From: an uncultured Rhodospirillales bacterium
GTDB taxonomy: Bacteria > Pseudomonadota > Alphaproteobacteria > Acetobacterales > Acetobacteraceae
DNA: 7,938 nucleotides
NCBI GenBank assembly: GCA_903844785.1
Contig: CAIMVB010000263.1
Coordinates: 1 to 7,938 of the forward strand
Reading direction: 5' to 3'
Shown here: piece after piece, positions 1-7,593 of the stretch
How the letters are laid out: every line of letters starts with the position of its first letter
Position numbering within the stretch: position 1 is the first letter of the stretch
Notes under the pieces: generated by a model
The model's input: the letters and a program-made list of their open reading frames with translations, nothing else
Told to the model about the DNA's origin: nothing
Database searches by the model: none
Translations under genes and position numbers: made by a program

Positions 1-1578
<1,578 letters not shown>

Positions 1579-1579
1579 G

Positions 1580-1608
1580 AAAAAAGCGGGCGGGGCATCC
1601 CCCGCCCG
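1580..1608 (-). terminator. Intrinsic terminator between convergent gyrB and aldolase gene
   Basis: A perfect 9 bp GC-only stem pairs 1587-1595 with 1600-1608 around the tetraloop CATC. On the minus strand the stem is followed by six T (A-run 1580-1585), 9 bp past the aldolase stop, so it is a canonical rho-independent terminator for that gene. On the plus strand it lies 8 bp after the gyrB stop and is followed by only two T, so termination of gyrB here would be weaker. Confidence 0.85.
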
Positions 1609-1616
1609 TTGATGCC

Positions 1617-2723
1617 TTACGCCATGCCGCCGCGCGCGGAGACCGGCCACAAGCATTCCACGCGCCCCTTGCGCACGCCGACATACCAATCATAGCGATC
1701 AACGGTCGGGTCACAGTGGCCCGGCACCAGGCGCAGCTTTTCGCCAAGCGCCGGCGCGCTGCCATCTTCAATCACGATCTTGCCGTGTTCATCCGAAGCG
1801 CCCGCATAGCGCAGCCCAGGGCGCTGCCACACCAAAGGCATGCCGGAATCAACCGAAACCCCCTTATGCCCGCAATCCAGCACGGCAATCCCCGGCCCTG
1901 CGGTGCTCATTACCTGAGAAAGCACAAAAAGCGATTGCTGGAAGGGCGGCGAATCCTCATTCGCGGCGTAATCCGCATCCATGAAGCAATAGGAACCGGC
2001 CTGGATTTCGGTATAGACGCCGCTCGCTAATTCATGCCGGAAGGTGCCCGTGCCCGCACCGCCCACAATCGGGCATTCCAGCCCGCGTTGGCGGAGTTGT
2101 TCCACGGTCCGGCGGGACCGCGCCACGGCTTCCCCAATCGCTGCCGCGCGTTCTTCTGGTGCGCGCTTGTGTTGCGCCGAACCGTGATAGGCCTGCAAGC
2201 CACCAAAACGCAGATGCCGACTGGCGGCGATGCGCTCCGCGAGTGCCACCGCGGGCGGACCATGTTCCACGCCGCCGCGCGCCATGCCGACATCAATTTC
2301 CACCAGCACCGGCAGGCGCACGCCTGCGGCTTCGGCGGCGGCTTCAATCAGCGCAATCTGCGCCGCGTCATCCACACAGACTGAAACTTCGGCGATGCGC
2401 GCAAGTGCAGCAAGCCGCGCCAATTTGCGTGGGCTGACGACCTGGTTGGTGACCAAAATATTCGGAATGCCACCCCAGGCGAGGGCTTCTGCCTCGGCCA
2501 CTTTTTGCACGCATTGCCCAACCGCGCCGCGCGCCATTTGCAGCTTGGCGATGACGGAGGATTTATGAGTCTTGGCATGGGCGCGGAGCTTAGCCCCCGT
2601 CGGCGCCAGCAGCGCCGCCATGGTATCCAGATTGTGTTCAAAAGCATCCAGGTCAATCACCAGCGCGGGGGTATCAATATCCTCCTCACGCATGCCGGGT
2701 TCGGCGGGTGGGTTTTGCAGCAT
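1617..2723 (-). CDS. DSD1-family PLP enzyme (D-threonine aldolase / 3-hydroxyaspartate aldolase-like)
   Basis: This 368-residue protein belongs to the fold-type III PLP enzymes with an alanine-racemase-like barrel, the family holding D-threonine aldolase, 3-hydroxyaspartate aldolase and eukaryotic-type D-serine dehydratase. It probably cleaves or dehydrates a beta-hydroxy amino acid in the cytoplasm. Visible motifs are the PLP lysine in RAHAKTHK (K51), QKVAEAEA (73-80), GLQAYHGSAQH (175-185), GGAGTGTF (221-228), the ExxxGSY segment (239-245), and C-terminal PGHCDPT (335-340). In that last motif H336 and D338 match the divalent-metal pair of D-threonine aldolases. The C-terminal run from DEHG (311) to WPVSARG closely resembles the BhcC type, but no other genes of the beta-hydroxyaspartate cycle are nearby, so the substrate is left open. 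An upstream in-frame start at 2810 would add 29 residues. I chose the ATG at 2723 because a GGAGGA ribosome site sits 6 bases before it and the family N-terminus begins just after. Confidence 0.88.
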   Translation of the reverse strand: MLQNPPAEPGMREEDIDTPALVIDLDAFEHNLDTMAALLAPTGAKLRAHAKTHKSSVIAKLQMARGAVGQCVQKVAEAEALAWGGIPNILVTNQVVSPRKLARLAALARIAEVSVCVDDAAQIALIEAAAEAAGVRLPVLVEIDVGMARGGVEHGPPAVALAERIAASRHLRFGGLQAYHGSAQHKRAPEERAAAIGEAVARSRRTVEQLRQRGLECPIVGGAGTGTFRHELASGVYTEIQAGSYCFMDADYAANEDSPPFQQSLFVLSQVMSTAGPGIAVLDCGHKGVSVDSGMPLVWQRPGLRYAGASDEHGKIVIEDGSAPALGEKLRLVPGHCDPTVDRYDWYVGVRKGRVECLWPVSARGGMA

Positions 2724-2729
2724 GGGGTA

Positions 2730-2735
2730 TCCTCC
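2730..2735 (-). promoter_or_regulatory. Shine-Dalgarno site fixing the aldolase start
   Basis: On the minus strand this reads GGAGGA, a near-perfect anti-16S match, followed by a 6-base spacer and then ATG at 2723. It decides against the longer reading from 2810, which has no comparable site and would overlap the start of the divergent amine oxidase gene. Confidence 0.75.
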
Positions 2736-2748
2736 GTCAGTCGACGCC

Positions 2749-2779
2749 ATCATAGCCACGGCCATGCGTTTCGCGCCAA
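2749..2779 (-). promoter_or_regulatory. Candidate sigma-70-type promoter for the aldolase gene
   Basis: On the minus strand TTGGCG (2774-2779) is followed after 19 bases by TATGAT (2749-2754), a 5/6 match to the -10 consensus. Transcription would start near 2742, giving a leader of about 19 bases that contains the GGAGGA site. The spacer is longer than the optimal 17, so this is only a candidate. It lies wholly in the 75 bp gap between the divergent genes. Confidence 0.35.
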
Positions 2780-2798
2780 TCCAGGCTAGAAGCATCGC

Positions 2799-4055
2799 AT
2801 GGGCACGCATGAAACCGATGTGCTGGTGGTGGGGGCGGGGGTTGCCGGCATTGCAGCGGCGCGGGCGTTACGCGCACGCGGGCTTTCCTGCCTGGTGCTG
2901 GAAGCAAAGCCCCGCATCGGTGGCCGCGCCTTCACGGATGCAACCGGCTTTGACCATGGCGCATCCTGGCTGCATCAAGCGAATGACAATCCGCTAACCG
3001 CCTTTGCTGAAGCGCTGGGCTTTGAGATGGTGGATCACGACAAGCTCCGCCAACGCTTGCTGTTCACCGAAGGCCGCTTTGCCACACAAGCTGAACGCAG
3101 GGCTTTCTCGGAGGCCGAGGATCGCTTCTGGCGCGTGATGGAAGCCGCGGCAGCGGATGGCTTGCCAGACCGCGCAGCCTCAGAAGCCGCACCCAGCGGC
3201 GGGCGTTTTGATGCCTTGGTCGCGCATTGGGAAGGTGCGCAGATTTGCGCGGCCGAGCTTTCGCGCATGAGCCTGCATGATTTCACTGCCACGGCTTTGG
3301 ATGGCCCGAACCTGGTGCTGCGGCGCGGGCTTGGCACGCTGCTCACCACATTGGCTGAGGGATTACCGATACGCCTTGGCGCTGGCGTGTCTCGGCTTGA
3401 ATGGGGCGGGGATGGGGTGGTGGCGGAAGGCGCTTTCGGGCTCATCCGTGCGCGGGCCGGCATTATCACGGTCTCCACCGGCGTTTTGGCGCAAGGCGGT
3501 ATTGCCTTTTCGCCTATCCTGCCGGTGCCAGTCCTTGAGGCCATTCACGCCCTGCCGCTTGGCTTGCTCAATAAGCTCGCTTTCCCAATCCCCCCCGGCG
3601 TGCTGCCGGAATTCGGCCCTTTTGCCAGCCTCAGGCGCGATATCGCTGGGCCGGGCGACCGGCCCATTTCCTGGATCGCGCGGCCCTATGGTGCGCCGGT
3701 GATGCTGGCCTTTATCGGTGGGTCCTTGGCCTGGGAATTATCCCGCGCCGGTCCTGCAGCGGCCGAGGCCCATGCCCGCGCCGAATTTGCCCGTGTTTTC
3801 GGCGCCGAGGCTGCGCGGGCTCTGGGCGCGCCCATCATCACCGATTGGGGCAATGACCCGGCGTTTTTCGGCAGTTACAGCCACGCGCGTCCCGGCGCCC
3901 AGGTCGCGCGGCGCGTTTTGGCCGAACCGCTTGGCGATGGCCGCTTGATTTTCGCGGGCGAGGCCTGCCACCCGCGCTTCGCCGCCACCGTTGCGGGTGC
4001 CTGGCTGAGTGGTGAAGCAGCGGCGCGCAACCTGTTGCCTGAAGGCGTAGGTTGA
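2799..4055 (+). CDS. FAD-dependent amine oxidase, polyamine-oxidase type
   Basis: This 418-residue flavoprotein probably oxidises an amine, releasing hydrogen peroxide and an aldehyde or imine. The N-terminal Rossmann dinucleotide site is VGAGVAG (G12, G14, G17), with the acidic strand-2 end in LVLEAK (E35) and the GGRAFT flavin loop (41-46). Next comes DHGASWLH plus NPLTAFAEALG (52-74), typical of the polyamine oxidase/LSD1 branch. K259 in LLNKLAF fits the conserved flavin-contacting lysine of that branch. The C-terminal half has DWGNDPAFFGSYSHARPG (349-366) and the second FAD motif FAGEACHP with TVAGAWLSG (385-405). An in-frame TAG at 2787 makes the ATG at 2799 the first possible start. The ribosome site (AGAAG, 2788-2792) is weak. 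There is no signal peptide, so it is cytoplasmic. It is divergent from the aldolase gene. The substrate cannot be told from sequence, and some family members are desaturases. Confidence 0.85.
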   Translation: MGTHETDVLVVGAGVAGIAAARALRARGLSCLVLEAKPRIGGRAFTDATGFDHGASWLHQANDNPLTAFAEALGFEMVDHDKLRQRLLFTEGRFATQAERRAFSEAEDRFWRVMEAAAADGLPDRAASEAAPSGGRFDALVAHWEGAQICAAELSRMSLHDFTATALDGPNLVLRRGLGTLLTTLAEGLPIRLGAGVSRLEWGGDGVVAEGAFGLIRARAGIITVSTGVLAQGGIAFSPILPVPVLEAIHALPLGLLNKLAFPIPPGVLPEFGPFASLRRDIAGPGDRPISWIARPYGAPVMLAFIGGSLAWELSRAGPAAAEAHARAEFARVFGAEAARALGAPIITDWGNDPAFFGSYSHARPGAQVARRVLAEPLGDGRLIFAGEACHPRFAATVAGAWLSGEAAARNLLPEGVG

Positions 4056-4062
4056 TCAGCAG

Positions 4063-4103
4063 TGATAGAACCGGAAGGGCAGTTGAACTGCCCAAGCCTA
4101 TCA
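4063..4103. repeat. Two-tier inverted repeat after the amine oxidase gene
   Basis: An inner, perfectly symmetrical 17-base element (4077-4093, 8 bp arms around a central G) is enclosed by an outer 6 bp pair, TGATAG (4063-4068) with CTATCA (4098-4103). As RNA it can fold into a hairpin with an internal loop, starting 8 bases after the stop codon. There is no T-run after it on either strand, so it is not a canonical intrinsic terminator. It could be a 3'-end structure for the amine oxidase message or a protein-binding palindrome. Confidence 0.6.
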
Positions 4104-4110
4104 TGATGTG

Positions 4111-4127
4111 GCGCGCACCAGTCGCGC
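4111..4127. repeat. Short GC inverted repeat upstream of the SOD gene
   Basis: GCGCG at 4111-4115 pairs with CGCGC at 4123-4127 across a 7-base loop. It is a weak element on its own, since GC-rich DNA makes such pairs by chance. I list it because it sits between two better inverted repeats in the same 169 bp gap. Confidence 0.3.
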
Positions 4128-4130
4128 GGG

Positions 4131-4148
4131 GGATTTCGGAATAAATCC
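4131..4148. repeat. Operator-like inverted repeat next to the SOD promoter candidate
   Basis: GGATTT (4131-4136) and AAATCC (4143-4148) form a perfect dyad with a 6-base spacer. It abuts the candidate -35 hexamer of the sod gene, so it is placed like a regulator-binding site. I do not recognise it as a known Fur, Mur, Irr or OxyR box. Confidence 0.4.
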
Positions 4149-4179
4149 TGGACAGGCGGCACGCCCGCGTGACTATAGT
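4149..4179 (+). promoter_or_regulatory. Candidate promoter for the SOD gene
   Basis: TGGACA (4149-4154, 5/6 match to the -35 consensus) and TATAGT (4174-4179, 5/6 match to -10) are separated by 19 bases. The predicted transcript start near 4186 leaves a leader of about 39 bases before the ATG at 4225. The long spacer lowers confidence. The TATAGT lies in the one AT-rich patch of this gap. Confidence 0.4.
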
Positions 4180-4211
4180 TTGTAAAATTCAATGAAATTT
4201 CGGCAACCCTC

Positions 4212-4217
4212 AGGGAG
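4212..4217 (+). promoter_or_regulatory. Shine-Dalgarno site fixing the SOD start
   Basis: AGGGAG is followed by a 7-base spacer and ATG at 4225. This favours 4225 over the in-frame ATG at 4192. The 4192 start lies within a few bases of the predicted transcript start and would put 11 extra residues before the twin-arginine signal. Confidence 0.7.
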
Positions 4218-4224
4218 AAACACC

Positions 4225-4953
4225 ATGACAGCATTTCTTGCGCGCCGGGGCTTTCTGGCCAGCGGGCTTGCCGCCGCAGGCATTTTTGCCTCTGCGCGTC
4301 GCCCTATCCTGGCGCAGGCGCCAGCTGGCCCCTTCAGCCTGCCGCCTTTGCCCTATGCAACAAGCGCCAATGAAGCCGCGATTGATGCCATGACCATGGA
4401 AATCCATCATGGTCGGCACCACGCGGCCTTTATCGCCAATTTGAATAATATGGCGCGAGAATATCCGGCGCTGGCGACCACACCAATTGATGATGTGCTG
4501 ATGCGCCTTTCGCAGGCGCCGGACGCCATTCGCACTGCGCTCCGCAATAGTGCCGGTGGCCATGCGAATCACGCCATGTTTTGGGACATCATGGGCGGTC
4601 CAGGCGGGGAGCCAAGCGGCGATCTGAAAGCCGCGATTGACCGGGACCTTGGCGGCTTCGCCAAAATGCAAACGGATTTCAACGCCGCCGGCATGCGCGT
4701 ATTCGGCTCTGGCTGGGTATTTGTGGTGGTCACACCGGCGGGCGGGCTTTCCATTGTGATCAAGCCCAACCAGGATAATCCGCTGATGGATGGCCAGCGT
4801 GTGTTGATGGGCAATGATGTTTGGGAACACGCCTATTACCTGCGCTACCAAAACCGCCGGGCAGAATATCTGACCAATTGGTGGAAGGTGCTGAATTGGG
4901 AAAAAATCGCCGCGCGCTATGACGCGGCCCGCAACGGCACCTTGCGTATCTGA
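4225..4953 (+). CDS. Superoxide dismutase, Fe/Mn family, with twin-arginine signal peptide
   Basis: It converts superoxide to oxygen and hydrogen peroxide, here probably in the periplasm. The 242-residue precursor starts with LARRGFLASG (RR at 7-8), a hydrophobic stretch and an ILAQA cleavage-like end near residue 32, which together look like a Tat signal. The mature part begins FSLPPLPYA as SODs do. All four metal ligands are present: H61 (MEIHH), H116 (GGHANH), D198 and H202 (DVWEHAYY). Gly at 112 and Gln in NQD (Q183) follow the Mn-type pattern rather than the Fe-type, although cambialistic use is possible. Y205 and E201 of the dimer-spanning network are kept. The oddity is F69 where the conserved active-site tyrosine (E. 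coli Tyr34) should stand, in HHAAFIANLN. The second Trp of the usual GWxW motif is also Phe (F166). It lies in a single-gene unit downstream of the amine oxidase and convergent with the hydrolase. Confidence 0.93.
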   Translation: MTAFLARRGFLASGLAAAGIFASARRPILAQAPAGPFSLPPLPYATSANEAAIDAMTMEIHHGRHHAAFIANLNNMAREYPALATTPIDDVLMRLSQAPDAIRTALRNSAGGHANHAMFWDIMGGPGGEPSGDLKAAIDRDLGGFAKMQTDFNAAGMRVFGSGWVFVVVTPAGGLSIVIKPNQDNPLMDGQRVLMGNDVWEHAYYLRYQNRRAEYLTNWWKVLNWEKIAARYDAARNGTLRI

Positions 4954-4973
4954 AGAAGGGCGCTCCGCCTGCC

Positions 4974-5017
4974 TTGGTGCGTTTCCCGGCCATATTCCTT
5001 CACCGGAAACGCACCAA
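4974..5017. terminator. Long inverted repeat between convergent SOD and hydrolase genes
   Basis: TTGGTGCGTTTCC (4974-4986) pairs perfectly with 5005-5017. After a single bulged C (4987) the stem continues with GG/CC, giving a 15 bp stem and a 13-base loop. It lies 20 bases after the SOD stop and about 60 bases past the hydrolase stop. Neither side has a T-run, so it is a probable 3'-end hairpin or bidirectional attenuator rather than a textbook intrinsic terminator. Confidence 0.5.
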
Positions 5018-5078
5018 ACCCTTGCACGGGCGAATTTTTGCGAGCCGCCAGATAAATAGATTTGGCTTGGCGAATATC

Positions 5079-6119
5079 CTAACAGGATGAAGGCGGGCGC
5101 GGGGCAGTAGCAAAGCGCAGCAGGCAGGCGCCGTAGCGCGTATTGAAGGCGGTGGTGCCGCCTGCGCCGTGGCCGGTGGTGGCTTCTGGCCGATCAATCA
5201 GCAGAAATGCCCCGAAACCTGCGCCCAAGCGCCGGAACGTCTCGGCGCGCTTTTCGGGTTCCGCCATGAAGGGATCATCGCGGAAATCCGCAACGGCCAA
5301 GCGTGTCCGCCCGGCCTTATCGGCGGCGGTCAGAAGCGCTTCCAACTCGGCAATCTGTGCATGCAGGCGATTATTGTTTTCGGCAAGCGTGCCATGGGCG
5401 GCAGGCGCAATCGCAATCACCACATCGGCAAGGCCTGCCTGGTTCAAAATCATCAGCGCATTCCAACCGCCACGGGATTGCCCCGCCACAACCACCTGCC
5501 GATACCCACGCCGGCGCAATTCCGCCAAATCATCGCGCAACCAATTCGCGGCGCGGCGCGCGCCATCGGCATTCGGTTCGCGGTCAAAGCGCCAAATATC
5601 GAAACCCGCATTATTGAAATGCCGGGTCCAGCTTTGCGGCTGGCGCCCGCGTAAATCTTGCAACCCTTGCTTGCCATGGCCAAAGACCAGCACGCCCTGC
5701 GCTTCTTGCGGACCCCACCAAATGAAGCGGTCATCAGGCAGCGTCGCATGATGGGGGGAAGTGATCGCAACATCTCCTGGTGGCGGATTGGGCGCCCATT
5801 CCCGCCCAGGCTTCACGATCGCCAGGTCACGCAGGGCTACGGAACAGGCGCCAGGCCCCGCGCGCTTTTCGCAATTTGTCAGCGCGGTCTGTTCTACAAA
5901 CGCCGCGTCACCCCCGCCCGCCTGCCAGCCAAAAGCGCCATTTGGGCCGAAGGCCAGCGCGCGTGGCGTATTCAGGTTCAGGAAGCGCCGGACACTGGCA
6001 TGGCTGGCTTCCGGCAGGCCCAATACCGCCGGCGCTTCCAGAATGGGGGGCGTCGGCGCTTGCGCATGGCTGGCCGGGGCTGCCGCCAGCCCGATCAGCG
6101 CCGCAAGCGCGACAATCAA
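5079..6119 (-). CDS. Secreted alpha/beta hydrolase, substrate unknown
   Basis: This 346-residue protein carries an N-terminal signal peptide: a hydrophobic stretch at residues 1-14, then PASHAQA with cleavage likely after residue 21. It therefore acts outside the cytoplasm. Residues 40-105 form a segment with two cysteines (C83, C92) ahead of the catalytic domain. The hydrolase core shows [10 protein letters not shown] (143-152, oxyanion-strand region), the nucleophile elbow GQSRGG (S215), FRDDPF (D281 or D282 as acid) and TGHGAGG (H317). It is an esterase- or peptidase-like fold, but no motif gives the substrate. The start is uncertain. TTG at 6119 is the only usual start codon that keeps the whole signal peptide, because an in-frame TAG lies just upstream (6143-6145). 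The nearby GGAAGGG is too close to that TTG. The gene stands alone: convergent with the SOD gene and divergent from argG, with 143 bp between starts. Confidence 0.75.
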   Translation of the reverse strand: MIVALAALIGLAAAPASHAQAPTPPILEAPAVLGLPEASHASVRRFLNLNTPRALAFGPNGAFGWQAGGGDAAFVEQTALTNCEKRAGPGACSVALRDLAIVKPGREWAPNPPPGDVAITSPHHATLPDDRFIWWGPQEAQGVLVFGHGKQGLQDLRGRQPQSWTRHFNNAGFDIWRFDREPNADGARRAANWLRDDLAELRRRGYRQVVVAGQSRGGWNALMILNQAGLADVVIAIAPAAHGTLAENNNRLHAQIAELEALLTAADKAGRTRLAVADFRDDPFMAEPEKRAETFRRLGAGFGAFLLIDRPEATTGHGAGGTTAFNTRYGACLLRFATAPRPPSSC

Positions 6120-6199
6120 GCCCTTCCAGCCCGCCCTGCACTACTCCCCAGAAACAAGAACAGATTTTCCCCATGCCGGGCCGCTGCCGCAAGCCCCGC

Positions 6200-6230
6200 T
6201 TGCCCTGGCTGCGCCTGGGGGGCATATCCT
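6200..6230 (+). promoter_or_regulatory. Tentative argG promoter
   Basis: TTGCCC (6200-6205) is followed by TATCCT (6225-6230, 4/6 match to -10) after 19 bases, with an overlapping CATATC at 17 bases. It is the only reasonable hexamer pair I found in the 143 bp divergent gap on this strand. The matches are modest, so this is a pointer rather than a call. Confidence 0.22.
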
Positions 6231-6250
6231 CCGCCCATCCGGCACTCGCC

Positions 6251-6255
6251 AAGGG
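6251..6255 (+). promoter_or_regulatory. Shine-Dalgarno site fixing the argG start
   Basis: AAGGG lies 7 bases before ATG 6263. The frame is open for a further 161 codons upstream, but that stretch overlaps the divergent hydrolase gene. This site and the position of the family N-terminus settle the start at 6263. Confidence 0.65.
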
Positions 6256-6262
6256 AAAGAAC

Positions 6263-7498
6263 ATGCGCGTTAAAGATGTAAAGAAGGTCGTGCTCGCCTA
6301 TTCCGGCGGGCTGGATACCAGCGTCATCCTGAAATGGCTGCAAACCAGTTATAAATGCGAAGTCATCACCTTCACGGCTGATCTTGGCCAGGGTGAGGAA
6401 TTGGGCCCGGCGCGCGACAAGGCACTGCTGCTTGGCATCAAGCCCGAAAACATCTTCATGGATGATCTGCGCGAAGAATTCATCCGCGATTTCGTCTTTC
6501 CCATGTTCCGCGCCAATGCGCTGTATGAGGGGATGTATCTGCTGGGCACTTCCATCGCCCGCCCGCTGATCGCCAAGCGCCAGATCGAAATTGCCGAAGC
6601 CATGGGCGCTGATGCGGTGGCGCATGGCGCGACCGGCAAGGGCAATGACCAGGTGCGGTTTGAACTGAGCTACTACGCGCTGAAGCCGGATGTGAAGGTA
6701 ATCGCCCCCTGGCGCGAATGGGACCTGACCAGCCGCACGCGCCTCATTCAATTCGCCGAAGAACACCAAATCCCGATCGCGAAGGATAAGCGCGGCGAAG
6801 CGCCCTTCAGCGTGGATGCCAATCTGTTGCATAGCAGCAGCGAAGGCAAAATCCTGGAAGAACCCTGGGATGCGCCGGATGAAATGGTCTGGCAGCGCAC
6901 CATCAGCCCGATGGATGCGCCGGACCGCGCAACCGATATCACCATTGAATTTGAACGCGGCGATGCGGTTGGCATCAATGGCGAACGCCTGTCGCCCGCG
7001 ACGTTGCTGACCAAGCTGAATGCGCTCGGCAAGGAAAACGGCATCGGGCGGCTTGATCTTGTCGAAAACCGCTTTGTCGGCATGAAATCCCGCGGCTGCT
7101 ATGAAACCCCGGGCGGCACGATTCTGTATGTCGCGCATCGTGCCATGGAAAGCATCACGCTGGACCGCGAAGCAGCGCATCTGAAAGACAGCCTGATGCC
7201 GCGCTATGCTGAAATCATCTATAATGGTTTCTGGTTCGCGCCCGAACGGCGCATGCTGCAAGCCATGATTGATGAAAGCCAGAAAAGCGTCTCAGGCACG
7301 GTGCGGCTCAAGCTTTACAAGGGCAATACCATTGTCACAGGGCGGCAATCCCCCAATAGCCTCTATTCCATGAAGCATGTGACGTTTGAAGATGACCAGG
7401 GCGCTTATGACCAATTCGATGCCCAGGGCTTCATCAAATTGAATGCGCTGCGCCTGCGTCTTGGTGCCATGGCGGGCCGCAAGGGCGGGGCGCTGTAG
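6263..7498 (+). CDS. argG: Argininosuccinate synthase
   Basis: ArgG joins citrulline and aspartate with ATP to make argininosuccinate, the penultimate step of arginine biosynthesis, in the cytoplasm. The 411-residue length is normal for the short-form (type 1) enzyme. The N-type ATP pyrophosphatase loop AYSGGLDTS is at residues 12-20, directly after [11 protein letters not shown]. The second signature [14 protein letters not shown] is at 121-134, followed by APWREWDL, the [17 protein letters not shown] block and the [11 protein letters not shown] segment typical of the family. The C-terminal part with [13 protein letters not shown], [18 protein letters not shown] sequence and TVRLKLYKG is complete, with stop TAG at 7496. 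The gene is flanked by a divergent hydrolase and a strong terminator, so it is probably transcribed alone. No arginine-responsive operator is recognisable upstream. Nothing is unusual in the coding sequence. Confidence 0.97.
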   Translation: MRVKDVKKVVLAYSGGLDTSVILKWLQTSYKCEVITFTADLGQGEELGPARDKALLLGIKPENIFMDDLREEFIRDFVFPMFRANALYEGMYLLGTSIARPLIAKRQIEIAEAMGADAVAHGATGKGNDQVRFELSYYALKPDVKVIAPWREWDLTSRTRLIQFAEEHQIPIAKDKRGEAPFSVDANLLHSSSEGKILEEPWDAPDEMVWQRTISPMDAPDRATDITIEFERGDAVGINGERLSPATLLTKLNALGKENGIGRLDLVENRFVGMKSRGCYETPGGTILYVAHRAMESITLDREAAHLKDSLMPRYAEIIYNGFWFAPERRMLQAMIDESQKSVSGTVRLKLYKGNTIVTGRQSPNSLYSMKHVTFEDDQGAYDQFDAQGFIKLNALRLRLGAMAGRKGGAL

Positions 7499-7526
7499 GC
7501 CGCCTTCAAGCCAAGCCAGCAGACAC

Positions 7527-7564
7527 AAAAAAAGCCCAGGAGGCCAAAACCTCCTGGGCTTTTT
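7527..7564 (+). terminator. Strong bidirectional intrinsic terminator after argG
   Basis: A perfect 11 bp stem pairs 7533-7543 with 7550-7560 around the loop CCAAAA. It is extended by an A-run before (7527-7533) and T-run after (7560-7564). It gives argG a canonical terminator 28 bases after its stop and, read on the minus strand with seven T, also terminates hppA. Confidence 0.92.
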
Positions 7565-7565
7565 C

Positions 7566-7590
7566 ATTGGGGCGGCCAAGCCGCCCCAAT
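7566..7590 (-). repeat. Second perfect hairpin directly after hppA
   Basis: An 11 bp perfect stem (7566-7576 with 7580-7590) with a 3-base loop begins 3 bases past the hppA stop. It has no T-run of its own on the minus strand. It stands in tandem with the terminator at 7527-7564 and probably serves as a 3'-end stabiliser or first part of a two-hairpin terminator for hppA. Confidence 0.65.
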
Positions 7591-7593
7591 AAA

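Noticed and set aside
1617..2723. Naming the PLP enzyme bhcC and inferring a beta-hydroxyaspartate cycle
   Set aside because: The C-terminal similarity is real, but the partner genes (aminotransferase, dehydratase, iminosuccinate reductase) are not in the window and the family contains several activities.
2724..2810. Longer aldolase reading starting at 2810
   Set aside because: It would overlap the start of the divergent amine oxidase and remove the intergenic promoter space. The strong GGAGGA site supports the start at 2723.
4192..4224. Alternative ATG for the SOD gene at 4192
   Set aside because: It has no ribosome site and would put 11 residues before the twin-arginine motif. The ATG at 4225 has AGGGAG at good spacing.
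5031..5078. A weak GCC/GGC hairpin near the hydrolase 3' end as its terminator
   Set aside because: The pairing is short and interrupted, and the only T-rich tract is displaced. It is not distinguishable from chance.
5780..6262. A 161-codon in-frame extension upstream of the argG ATG
   Set aside because: It overlaps the divergent hydrolase coding region, is rich in Pro/Arg/Ser as out-of-frame GC-rich sequence is, and ArgG family proteins begin at the 6263 start, which has a ribosome site.
6116..7261. A 381-codon open frame on the minus strand opposite argG and its upstream region
   Set aside because: It lies entirely antisense to a clear argG, its translation shows no recognisable domain or motif, and long antisense frames are expected opposite genes with strong codon bias in GC-rich DNA.
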